NCBI RefSeq assembly: GCF_029203305.1
Contig: NC_089467.1
Location: 930,001 to 994,000, forward strand
Origin: Yamadazyma tenuis
Lineage: Eukaryota > Ascomycota > Pichiomycetes > Serinales > Debaryomycetaceae
Length of the DNA: 64,000 nt
Direction of reading: 5' to 3'
Position numbers and translations under genes: made by a program. A model generated the notes under the pieces. The model made no database searches, was not told where the DNA came from, and saw only the letters and a list, made by a program, of their open reading frames with translations. Position 1 is the stretch's first letter, and each line of letters opens with the position of its first letter. Shown piece by piece: positions 10,539-19,213 of this stretch.

Positions 10539-12377
10539 ATGAGTGCGGATCCATCAAATAAGTTGTCTTTGACATTGCTAATAAGGATGGGAATTCATTG
10601 GATTCAAGAATCGATTCTTTATGTCCTGGAGGCCAGTGGTATAGATTTGGCCAATTTTAAAATATTATTATGCACGTTACTATCGTTCCCCTTCAGTGGA
10701 ATCTACAAACGTTTACCTGATCATAGGTACACCATGAAAAACATTTATATTGTTCTGGTATCATCATTTTATGTGTTTTTCATCTTGGAGTTATATCTGG
10801 GGTTAGCTTCGTTGATGGGGGCTTCTCTAGGTACTTACTTCATCACCAGATATCTCCGGACAGACTCAATGCCTTGGGTTAACTTTGTGTTTTTAATGTT
10901 GTACTTAAGTTACCATCACATTCGGGAGCAGTTCTTCCTGGTTTATGATCCCCATGTTGTTGATATCACTGGAGCTCTCATGGTGATGGTAATGAAATTG
11001 TCATCTTTTGGTTGGAGCGTTCACGATGGAAGAAATTCAAAAGACTTACTTACCTCCTACACTAAGTCAAGAATTATCAAGAAACACCCTAATTTATTAC
11101 CATATTTGGGGTATGCGTTCTTTTATGCGTCCTTGTTGACAGGACCTGCCTTTGACTACGCTGACTATGACAGGTTCATTCATAATACATTGTTTGAAGA
11201 CGTACCTGAATCAAGAAGACCGGGTAAGAGAAAGAGAAGAATCCCACGAAGTGGAAGAGCAGCCTTGAAAAAAACTCTTCAGGGATTCTTTTGGGCATTT
11301 TTGTTCACACAGGCCCCCAAGTTCGTTACGCTTGAATACGTGTTTCAGCCCGAGTTTGTACAGCAACATGGATTTATCTACAGAATATTTTACCTTTGGG
11401 TGTTGTACGTTTCTTACAGATTGAAGTACTATACAATCTGGCTCATCGCCGAAGGGGCGTGTATTCTTTGTGGGATTGGTTACAATGGATATGATAGTCA
11501 AACAGATAGCTTTAAATGGGATAGAGTGCAAAACATTGATCCTTGGGCTTTTGAAACTGGTCAAAACGTCCACACTTGCTTGGAGGCCTGGAACATGAAC
11601 ACAAACAAATGGTTGAAGCACTTTATTTACATGAGGCTCGCCAAGAAGGGCAAGAAACCCGGATTTAAGAGTACTTTGGCTACTTTTGCAACCAGTGCGT
11701 TTTGGCATGGAACCAGACCCGGTTACTATATGACTTTTATTATGGGAGCGTTCCTTCAAACAGTGGGAAAGATATTCCGCCGGAACTTCAGACCGATTTT
11801 TGTTGATAAGGATGGCAACAAATCCAAAGCTAAACCTTTGTACGATGTCACATGTTACTTTGTCACTCAGCTTGCCTTTTCATTTGTTACTCAACCATTT
11901 GCTATACTCGAGTTCTCCAAGTCGTGGCACTGTTGGTCAACTGTTAATTATTATGTGATCATTGGAACTGCCTTAACATTCTTGGTATTTAGAGGTCCTT
12001 GGAGTCATCAAGTGACTAAATTCCTTTCCAAGTACCATATGAGTGCACCAAAGCCTATTCACAGAGACTCTCAATTCAACAAAACAGAATCCGAAAAGGT
12101 TGCCAGAGCATTGAATTCCTACATTTCAAGGGACAGAGACCTTGTGGATTCACCTACCTTGGGTGTTCCTTCGTTGGACTATCTCGAGAGTTTTGAAGGA
12201 AAAGATATCGATGAGGAATTGAAAGAATTGGTAGAGACATGGTATAAATTCAAAGAGACCAAGGGTGATTTGGGATTGAAAGTCGCCTATAACAACTTTG
12301 TGGCCGAGATCCAAAGAATTGTGTCAGATACAAGAGCACAAGCATCAGAAGTTATTGACTCAAAAAAACAGCAATAA
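10539..12377 (+). CDS. ALE1: Lysophospholipid acyltransferase, MBOAT family (Ale1/Slc4)
   Basis: 612 codons; S. cerevisiae Ale1 has 619. It is an ER multi-pass acyltransferase that re-acylates lysophospholipids in the Lands cycle. Several hydrophobic segments fill the N-terminal half. The MBOAT catalytic pair is visible: Asn in WNMNTNKWLK (about residue 350) and His in SAFWHGTRPGYY (about 388). The stretches LTGPAFDYADYDRF and ILCGIGYNGYDS are also family-typical. Two CTG codons (10755-10757 and 10797-10799) align with serines of the S. cerevisiae protein as I recall it, which fits CUG-Ser decoding. The C-terminal ~90 residues are charged and probably cytosolic. Confidence 0.95.
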   Translation: MSADPSNKLSLTLLIRMGIHWIQESILYVLEASGIDLANFKILLCTLLSFPFSGIYKRLPDHRYTMKNIYIVLVSSFYVFFILELYLGLASLMGASLGTYFITRYLRTDSMPWVNFVFLMLYLSYHHIREQFFLVYDPHVVDITGALMVMVMKLSSFGWSVHDGRNSKDLLTSYTKSRIIKKHPNLLPYLGYAFFYASLLTGPAFDYADYDRFIHNTLFEDVPESRRPGKRKRRIPRSGRAALKKTLQGFFWAFLFTQAPKFVTLEYVFQPEFVQQHGFIYRIFYLWVLYVSYRLKYYTIWLIAEGACILCGIGYNGYDSQTDSFKWDRVQNIDPWAFETGQNVHTCLEAWNMNTNKWLKHFIYMRLAKKGKKPGFKSTLATFATSAFWHGTRPGYYMTFIMGAFLQTVGKIFRRNFRPIFVDKDGNKSKAKPLYDVTCYFVTQLAFSFVTQPFAILEFSKSWHCWSTVNYYVIIGTALTFLVFRGPWSHQVTKFLSKYHMSAPKPIHRDSQFNKTESEKVARALNSYISRDRDLVDSPTLGVPSLDYLESFEGKDIDEELKELVETWYKFKETKGDLGLKVAYNNFVAEIQRIVSDTRAQASEVIDSKKQQ

Positions 12378-12408
12378 TTTAATGTATATATGCCTATGTC
12401 ATAGTTGT

Positions 12409-12416
12409 GTGCGCAC
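12409..12416. promoter_or_regulatory. GTGCGCAC palindrome upstream of HEM15
   Basis: Perfect 8-bp palindrome whose first base lies 94 bp upstream of the HEM15 ATG. Identical copies lie 94 bp upstream of VMA10 and 17 bp upstream of SWT1. Possible factor-binding site; factor unknown. Confidence 0.4.
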
Positions 12417-12493
12417 CCCATAGTTTGAAAGTATAAATTTGAAGCAATCACTGATATTTTTTCGCAGTAGCTGAAATATCATACGGCTCATAG

Positions 12494-13651
<1,158 letters not shown>

Positions 13652-13701
13652 ACAACATTCATATGGTGTTTTTAAAATATGGTTCGTAATATTGTACATA
13701 G

Positions 13702-14625
13702 CTAATCGGAATCATCCTCATCATCGGGATCAAAAAGGTCTAAGTTAAGTGTTGGAGCTGCGGCTGCGATTGTTGCGTCCAGCAGTTTATTGTGATTTGC
13801 ACCTTTTGGTGCTGGTTTTTTGAAAGTATCTTCATTTCCAGCAGTCTCTATATCCTCCATCTCTTCCGTTGGAACATTATCATTACCTTTAATACCTAAC
13901 TCTTTCTGTATGATTTCGTCTCCTTTTAATGAGCTCATTGCAAGCATTCCTCTTCTCAAAGAATCCTCTGCTGGCCAAATAAAATTGTTTGGATGTATTT
14001 GATATACCATTCCACTGGCCGAGGGGGGAACTTTTGTAAACTTAGACAACTTCATTCCGTACTTCAACACTTCATCGATGTCCATGTCAGCTAAAGAATC
14101 TTGAGGTTCAGTCTTGTTGGTGGGCAAAGAAGGTAACTTATTCAACTCAGATCTGAACTCTATCAACAGTTTCAATATACTTCTTGACCTATCGGCTAAG
14201 CCAACTTTCTCATCTTCAAGAGCTTGAATTGTTTCCCCTAACTGTTTGTGTTTTCCGAGCTGGTCAATTTGTTCTATTATTTGTTGGTTGATATCAACTA
14301 ACGAAGAGATTGTGTCCTCAAGTCCATCAGCTTCAAATGAACTGGCCTTTCGTGAAAGATTGGCCAATTGTTCCTCAAAATCTCTAACAATCTGAACAAT
14401 CTCAAGGTTATTGAATTTCTCTTCAAACTGTTGATCTTGAATTGATTTAGGAGGAACAGACCTGCTGGACGCTCGTATAGGATTTAATGATGAGACTTGA
14501 TAAGCATTGGGTGTTGAGGGAAAAGAATTGAAATTTCCCGGTGAGTTCAATTGATTTAGCCTTGCAGACGATCCAACTCGTGAAATTGGCACCGATAGGT
14601 TATTCTGCTCTTTTCTAGGAAGCAT
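13702..14625 (-). CDS. MED4: Mediator complex subunit 4
   Basis: A middle-module subunit of Mediator, the RNA polymerase II coactivator. The signature is KFTKVPPSASG followed by NNFIWPAEDSLRRGMLA, with an acidic tail LDLFDPDDEDDSD like the S. cerevisiae protein. A central coiled-coil stretch precedes it. I give the start at the ATG at 14625 (307 codons), beginning MLPRKEQNN. An earlier in-frame ATG at 14676 would add 17 residues and shares its A with the stop codon of the upstream NAM8-like gene (TAATG). Either start leaves at most about 50 bp between the two same-strand genes. Confidence 0.88.
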   Translation of the reverse strand: MLPRKEQNNLSVPISRVGSSARLNQLNSPGNFNSFPSTPNAYQVSSLNPIRASSRSVPPKSIQDQQFEEKFNNLEIVQIVRDFEEQLANLSRKASSFEADGLEDTISSLVDINQQIIEQIDQLGKHKQLGETIQALEDEKVGLADRSRSILKLLIEFRSELNKLPSLPTNKTEPQDSLADMDIDEVLKYGMKLSKFTKVPPSASGMVYQIHPNNFIWPAEDSLRRGMLAMSSLKGDEIIQKELGIKGNDNVPTEEMEDIETAGNEDTFKKPAPKGANHNKLLDATIAAAAPTLNLDLFDPDDEDDSD

Positions 14626-14675
14626 TCTGTCTGTGAGTATCAGATTTTTTTCTGATCGCGAATTGTATTCGTACA

Positions 14676-16013
14676 TTATAATAGCTGCAAAGGCAAGCTG
14701 TCTTCATCTTCTATATAACTATGGTACATACTGGGAGCTGGTTCGGACATTTCGTGAACTTGAGGTTTCCATTGCTTTATTTCCTCGGGGCTCATTTTGT
14801 CAAACCGAGTCAATGGGCCTTTTCCTAGGTATCTGGGAATTTCACACCTCTGCAGCAAATTGGTGTTAAGCTTAGAACCTTGAACTTTTGGCTCACCCCA
14901 AGTGACCCTCATCTGGCAATCGTTTATAGTGAACAGGTTCATTAATAGTATGGCGGCTTCGGCATCTTCTCTGATTCTGTACCTAATCGAACAAGAATCA
15001 AAGTTTTTCAGTATAGTTAAAGAAATGATATCACCAAATGACAAAAAGTAGCACTCGACTTCAGACTCCGTAAATCTAGCTGAAAGCCCTGATACTTCAA
15101 TACATGTGTTTTCTGGATCAGAATACTTGGACAACTTTGGTTGTGCTTGTGGCAATTGAATCACGTTCAAATCCACAGAATCGCTCAACACATCTTGATT
15201 TCTTGAGTTGACTCCAGAGACAGTAGATCCCAACAGAATTGGTTTCCCATTCAATATGAAACCATTCATCTCTTTACAAACTATTTGCTGAGTGGCACTG
15301 GAATTGAACTTGGCGAACCCAAATCCTCGAGATACTCCGGTTGTTGTATCAACAATAATCTTCACTTGTCTTACAGAATTTGGATACCTCGAATTGAATG
15401 CATCAAACACTTGACCCTCTGTTGTGTCGAGCTCTAATCCACTGATCATAAGCGAGAAGTCATCCTGTGGTTTTCTATTAAACCGGTCGTTACTGGTGAT
15501 GGTTGAAGAGCTACCGGATCCACTTCCTGTTGCATAGTTCAATTTGAGTCTTTTGTCAGTGCCTGGAACAGAGCTTCCATTTTTCAGAAAAGCAGATGCA
15601 ATGGATGCCTCATTTGCAAAGCTTACAAAACAATATAATGGTTTCCCTCTCCCCGTTGGATCCTCTCTATCTCTTATAAGCTTCACGTTCAATGGAGCTT
15701 CACCCAAGCTATTCCATATACTGATGATAGTTTCCTCATTCCAAGATGAATCGAGGTCGCCCATCCAAAGCTGTAGCAGATTCAGCTTCTCGGGTCTATC
15801 GTTGCGTCGGCCTTGAAACCCACCTCTGGTGCCTCCTCTGGGGTTTGAACTGTATCCACCTCTTCTGTTATTCAGATAATTTCCATACCCGCCGGACTGT
15901 CTCCCGTTCTGATATCCCCCATATGATTGGCTCCGTGCTGGAGAGTCTCGGCTGTCGTACGCTTGTGTACTATTATAAGGACGCTTTCGACTATCCTGAG
16001 GATTAAACGACAT
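14676..16013 (-). CDS. NAM8: Nam8-like RNA-binding protein with three RRMs
   Basis: 445 codons. Three RNA-recognition motifs are visible: RRM1 from LQLWMGDLDSSWNEE (about 80-160), RRM2 from FSLMISGLELDTTEGQVF (about 187-265, with RGFGFAKF as RNP1), and a more divergent RRM3 from TCIEVSGL (about 300-375) ending in VTWGEPK. RRM1 and RRM2 fit the yeast U1 snRNP protein Nam8/TIA1 family, which stabilises U1 at weak 5' splice sites. The N terminus is Arg/Gly/Tyr-rich (about 25-72, RGG-like). Ngr1-type paralogues are the main alternative. The stop abuts MED4 directly. The adjacent gene upstream on this strand is the degraded MEK1. Confidence 0.78.
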   Translation of the reverse strand: MSFNPQDSRKRPYNSTQAYDSRDSPARSQSYGGYQNGRQSGGYGNYLNNRRGGYSSNPRGGTRGGFQGRRNDRPEKLNLLQLWMGDLDSSWNEETIISIWNSLGEAPLNVKLIRDREDPTGRGKPLYCFVSFANEASIASAFLKNGSSVPGTDKRLKLNYATGSGSGSSSTITSNDRFNRKPQDDFSLMISGLELDTTEGQVFDAFNSRYPNSVRQVKIIVDTTTGVSRGFGFAKFNSSATQQIVCKEMNGFILNGKPILLGSTVSGVNSRNQDVLSDSVDLNVIQLPQAQPKLSKYSDPENTCIEVSGLSARFTESEVECYFLSFGDIISLTILKNFDSCSIRYRIREDAEAAILLMNLFTINDCQMRVTWGEPKVQGSKLNTNLLQRCEIPRYLGKGPLTRFDKMSPEEIKQWKPQVHEMSEPAPSMYHSYIEDEDSLPLQLL

Positions 16014-16057
16014 CTATCGCATCTATAATTTTTTGTGTGAACCGAGTTCTGCGGTTT

Positions 16058-17437
16058 TTAATCTCTAGATATAATTTCCCGGTAGAGATTTTCGAGCTCA
16101 TCCGATCTTTAGGCAATCCACAATATCGTAAAACATTGATTTGTGCAAGGTCGAACATCACAGTCACGTTCAATTAAAGTCTGAACAAAGTTTTTGGCCA
16201 GCATACTAACTGACCCCCAGGGACAACCTTCCATATCCAATTGAGCATCACCCACTAGCTTGGGGATTTTGCGGCAATCAACAGAGAAGAAAGGTGACAC
16301 TGCACTGAGAAGAAAGTGGGTGATAACGCCAACAGACCAAATATCGCATTTGTGGCCGTATCCGGAGGATCCATTCAAAATCTCCGGTGCCATGTACTCA
16401 GTCGTACCGGTTTTGGTGAATAACTTGTGCGATGGAGTAACCTTCCTCCAGTACCAAAGTCGCATAGCATGATTCGGGCCCCAGGAATTGGTAAAGACAA
16501 AAGGATGTTATCTAACTTCAAGTCACGGTGAATAATCTTGGCCTCATAGTGTAAATATTGAAGGGCTTTGAGGATCTGATACACAATAATAATCACTTCT
16601 GTTTCAGCAAGCGCTCTGAACGTTTTGCCATTAGAGATGTATGAAAAGAGATCTCCTCCACATACCAAGTTCTCGAATATGAAAAATCTATTTCCGGCGA
16701 TAACCAGCTCATGGACTTTGATAACATTGGGCTTGAATTTAGTTAGTAGCAGCTCTCAACCCCTACTGTGTATTTTTACTTACATGGTCGAGGTCAAGGA
16801 GAACCTTAGCCTCTCTTTTGATACGGTCAATTTGATTCCATTGGTGACAGGCAACCACTTTAACTGCATAGGGACGAGGTCCCAATTCTTGTTTACGGGT
16901 GGCGATATATACGGAACCAAAAGTGCCTTTTCCAATTAGCCTAGGAGATATCAACCACTTTTCGGGTACTGGCTGAAACATGTCGACATCATCAGAAGGA
17001 TTTATAGAACACCCAAAACCTGGCTCTACTATGAACTGGAACTTGACTTCGGAACGGATGCTGATTTCATCGTTGTTGCTTAAGACTTGTACTTGATTCA
17101 TTCCCATTAATTTGCCGTTGATATAAGTTCCATTGAGTGGGACGTCTTTCAAGTAGAAAAGTGGTTCGATGGAACTATCAAACTTGATACACTACACAAG
17201 GAAGTGCACTGTCGAAGTTGAAAGTGCTGGAATTACTAAATTACATAATTTGTCTACTCTTCCAACTCTGAACATACCTCTAAGAGGAAGGGGAATGGTT
17301 TTATAAATATGGTTAAGCACTTGAGACTCCAGCTCACGGCTTAGGAAGACTGTTGGGTTGGCCAAAACAAGCTGTTTATATACTTCGGCAAACCTAATTG
17401 CAGTAATTTTGAAGGAGTAAAATCTGGACTCTGACAT
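16058..17437 (-). pseudogene. MEK1: Meiotic FHA-domain kinase Mek1, degraded copy
   Basis: The reading starts at ATG 17437. An FHA domain follows (GMFRVGR, a TST-H stretch, LNGTYING). A protein kinase domain then follows: P-loop GKGTFGSV, Lys in YAVKVV, HRDLKLDN, DFG, TEYMAPEIL. FHA then kinase is the layout of Mek1, the meiotic recombination-checkpoint effector kinase. Three breaks are seen. First, a TAG at 17194-17192 lies in the FHA domain, with the same frame continuing as coding sequence; a tryptophan codon TGG would differ by one base. Second, a one-base deletion in or near GGAGGAAGG (16449-16441) is needed to join DFGTG to KVTPSHKLFTKTG in the next frame. Third, a TAA at 16111-16109 is followed by 16 further plausible in-frame codons to a TAA at 16060-16058. 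A spliceosomal intron (16783-16732) is intact. Rad53/Dun1/Chk2 relatives are alternatives, but the size (about 440 codons) fits Mek1. Confidence 0.8.
16732..16783 (-). other. Spliceosomal intron inside the MEK1 remnant
   Basis: Read on the minus strand, a 52-base intron begins GTAAGT at 16783, has the canonical branch site TACTAAC at 16748-16742 and ends at AAG (16734-16732). Removing it joins LLDLDH to PNVIKVHE in phase 0, restoring the continuous kinase motif LDHPNVIKV. Confidence 0.85.
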
Positions 17438-17619
17438 GGTTCTAATTGTTTAAAACTTGTAAGTATTTGCAGCTCTCAATCTCTATGCGCATTTTAGCAG
17501 CCATGACATCTTAAAAACACGGTCGTGTAGATACCATCCACACCGGCCAAACAAGTTGATTCTCATTCCTCGCACAAATTCTTTCAATCAATAGAACACA
17601 ACCAGAACCCAGAACAAAA

Positions 17620-17949
17620 ATGTTTAGACTCCTGAGATCATCCCTCCAGAACTTTAAAAGATTCAACAGCCACTCAGCCCACCCCGTCACTCCCACGCCC
17701 TCCAAGGCCCCTTTCAACAACAAGTATAACTTCAACACCAGTCCTCCTCCGGTGCATGAATACTGGAACATACGTAATACCAGTTTTCTTTTAGCATTCA
17801 TTCCCCTTTACTTTGCCGTTAGTTACGTGACAAAGAACGGAGTGCAAGAAATCGAAGGATTTGGTGGTCTTGTTGAGTTTGCTAAGGGTGAAAAGTCTCC
17901 TTTGAAGGAAATCAAGTTTGGTGAACCCCAATTACCAACGAAAAATTGA
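17620..17949 (+). CDS. Small single-pass mitochondrial protein, possibly a complex I accessory subunit
   Basis: 109 codons. I do not recognise the family with confidence. The N terminus (MFRLLRSSLQNFKRFNSHS) is basic and free of acidic residues, as in a mitochondrial presequence. One hydrophobic segment (about residues 55-71, SFLLAFIPLYFAVSYV) follows a proline-rich stretch and the word HEYWNIRNT, and the tail is charged. This size and layout match many single-pass accessory subunits of inner-membrane complexes, and the next gene downstream is a complex I subunit. That link is inference from context only. The ATG at 17620 follows an A-rich leader. Confidence 0.6.
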   Translation: MFRLLRSSLQNFKRFNSHSAHPVTPTPSKAPFNNKYNFNTSPPPVHEYWNIRNTSFLLAFIPLYFAVSYVTKNGVQEIEGFGGLVEFAKGEKSPLKEIKFGEPQLPTKN

Positions 17950-18324
17950 ACCCTCCAATTCACTGTAAACTAGTCGACAACTGGCTGCAAGTGCAGTTAC
18001 ATTTCCAATGGCATAGTAGTGTTCGAATCCGGTACGCACCCGGTATGCTAGGAGATATTGATATTTATTACACCCGTCTGCATTAATAGGAACCATACTA
18101 AAATATATATATACATTCAATGTTCAAGCGCCCTATATACTACAGTAGAATGCTCTTATAATGTACTAACGACACATGCCACTCAATCATATAAGGAAAG
18201 TAACATCTAACTTTTACTGTTATCGCCTCTACATATAGTGTGTCTCCCACCTCTGCTTACACTCCAAAATTTCTCGCGCTTTTTATTGGTTTAAAATTTA
18301 TTCATCTATTCACCATTCACAAAC
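17950..18324. other. Intergenic region before the NDUFB8-type gene
   Basis: 375 bp with no coding signal. It contains a GTTCGAATCC word near 18019 resembling a tRNA B box, but the flanks do not form a tRNA. AT-rich stretches (ATATATATA near 18105) may be promoter or terminator sequence. Confidence 0.35.
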
Positions 18325-18921
18325 ATGCTCAGACAACTCACTAGATCTTCGAATATGTTGAGTTTCAGGGGTTCTAGTATGGGCTTGGTACGCCTGTTGA
18401 CCACCAAGACTTCAATAGTTGAACACACAACCGGTAGAATCATTACTTTAACCGATCCAAACCGTCCAGAAATTGGTGACTATCCAAACCCTCCTCCAGT
18501 GTTGGCACAATCAAAGGACCCATACGCAAAGTATGACGATCAGCAGAATAGAAGAAACTTCAATGACCCTGTCAACATCGATGACGATTACTATGACATG
18601 TGGTCTCCTGATTACTTCCAACCAGTGTCTGACAAAACTGCTTTAAAACACAATGGTGTATTTTTTGGGTTATTCATTAGTTTTGGTGCAGTCATTGCCT
18701 ACTTCCAATTGAACCCAGAGAAGCCTGCTATGCCTAGATCCTTCCCTGGGAATGGCTTGGCCAAACTGTTAGGATCTGGTTCTGATGAAGATGATGGGTT
18801 TTACCAGGTGAAACCTGACCTTGAAGCTGAGAAAGAACTCGGATTCCTTCCAGCTGATGGTGACCTTTCCGCCAGTATTGAATCATACAAGAAAACGCAC
18901 GCTGATTTCATTAAACAGTAG
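18325..18921 (+). CDS. NADH:ubiquinone oxidoreductase subunit, NDUFB8/ASHI type
   Basis: 198 codons. Complex I of the mitochondrial inner membrane oxidises NADH and pumps protons; this is an accessory subunit of its membrane arm. The protein has a basic N-terminal presequence (about 1-30), then GDYPNPPPVLAQSKDPYAKY, DPVNIDDDYYDMWSPDYF and one transmembrane segment (NGVFFGLFISFGAVIAYF, about 112-130) followed by PAMPRSFPGNGL. The Asp/Tyr-rich block with the W-S-P-D word just before the helix is the NDUFB8 family pattern. The presence of complex I excludes Saccharomyces-like yeasts. Confidence 0.85.
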   Translation: MLRQLTRSSNMLSFRGSSMGLVRLLTTKTSIVEHTTGRIITLTDPNRPEIGDYPNPPPVLAQSKDPYAKYDDQQNRRNFNDPVNIDDDYYDMWSPDYFQPVSDKTALKHNGVFFGLFISFGAVIAYFQLNPEKPAMPRSFPGNGLAKLLGSGSDEDDGFYQVKPDLEAEKELGFLPADGDLSASIESYKKTHADFIKQ

Positions 18922-19213
18922 GTATTCCACTCAACACTGTCTTATTTATCATGCTCATGTATAATATACATATCTCATAGATTTACTTAAAATGACTCTA
19001 GTGTGGTGAAACTGAATAGTTCATAAATGTTCTTCACCCATAAACGAACCTGTTCCTCCAATATGAGGTAGCTTAGATGCCTTATTTCCAAATAGCACTC
19101 GGTCCATGGATTCTTGGGATTCGCACGCACCGCTCGAAAAATGCGACCTTCCTTGTAACTATTGAGAATTGCAAGTACTTATAATCAGTCTTGAAAAATT
19201 CAAACATCTAGCA

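Noticed and set aside
17180..17200. The TAG in the MEK1 FHA domain as part of a second intron
   Set aside because: The reading frame is the same on both sides, the protein continues as FHA sequence, and there is no TACTAAC branch site nearby. A nonsense change is simpler.
17995..18050. GTTCGAATCC resembling a tRNA B box with an upstream A-box-like TGGCTGCAAGTGCAG
   Set aside because: The flanking bases (TAGTG and CCGGT) cannot form a T stem and no anticodon arm folds. Probably chance.
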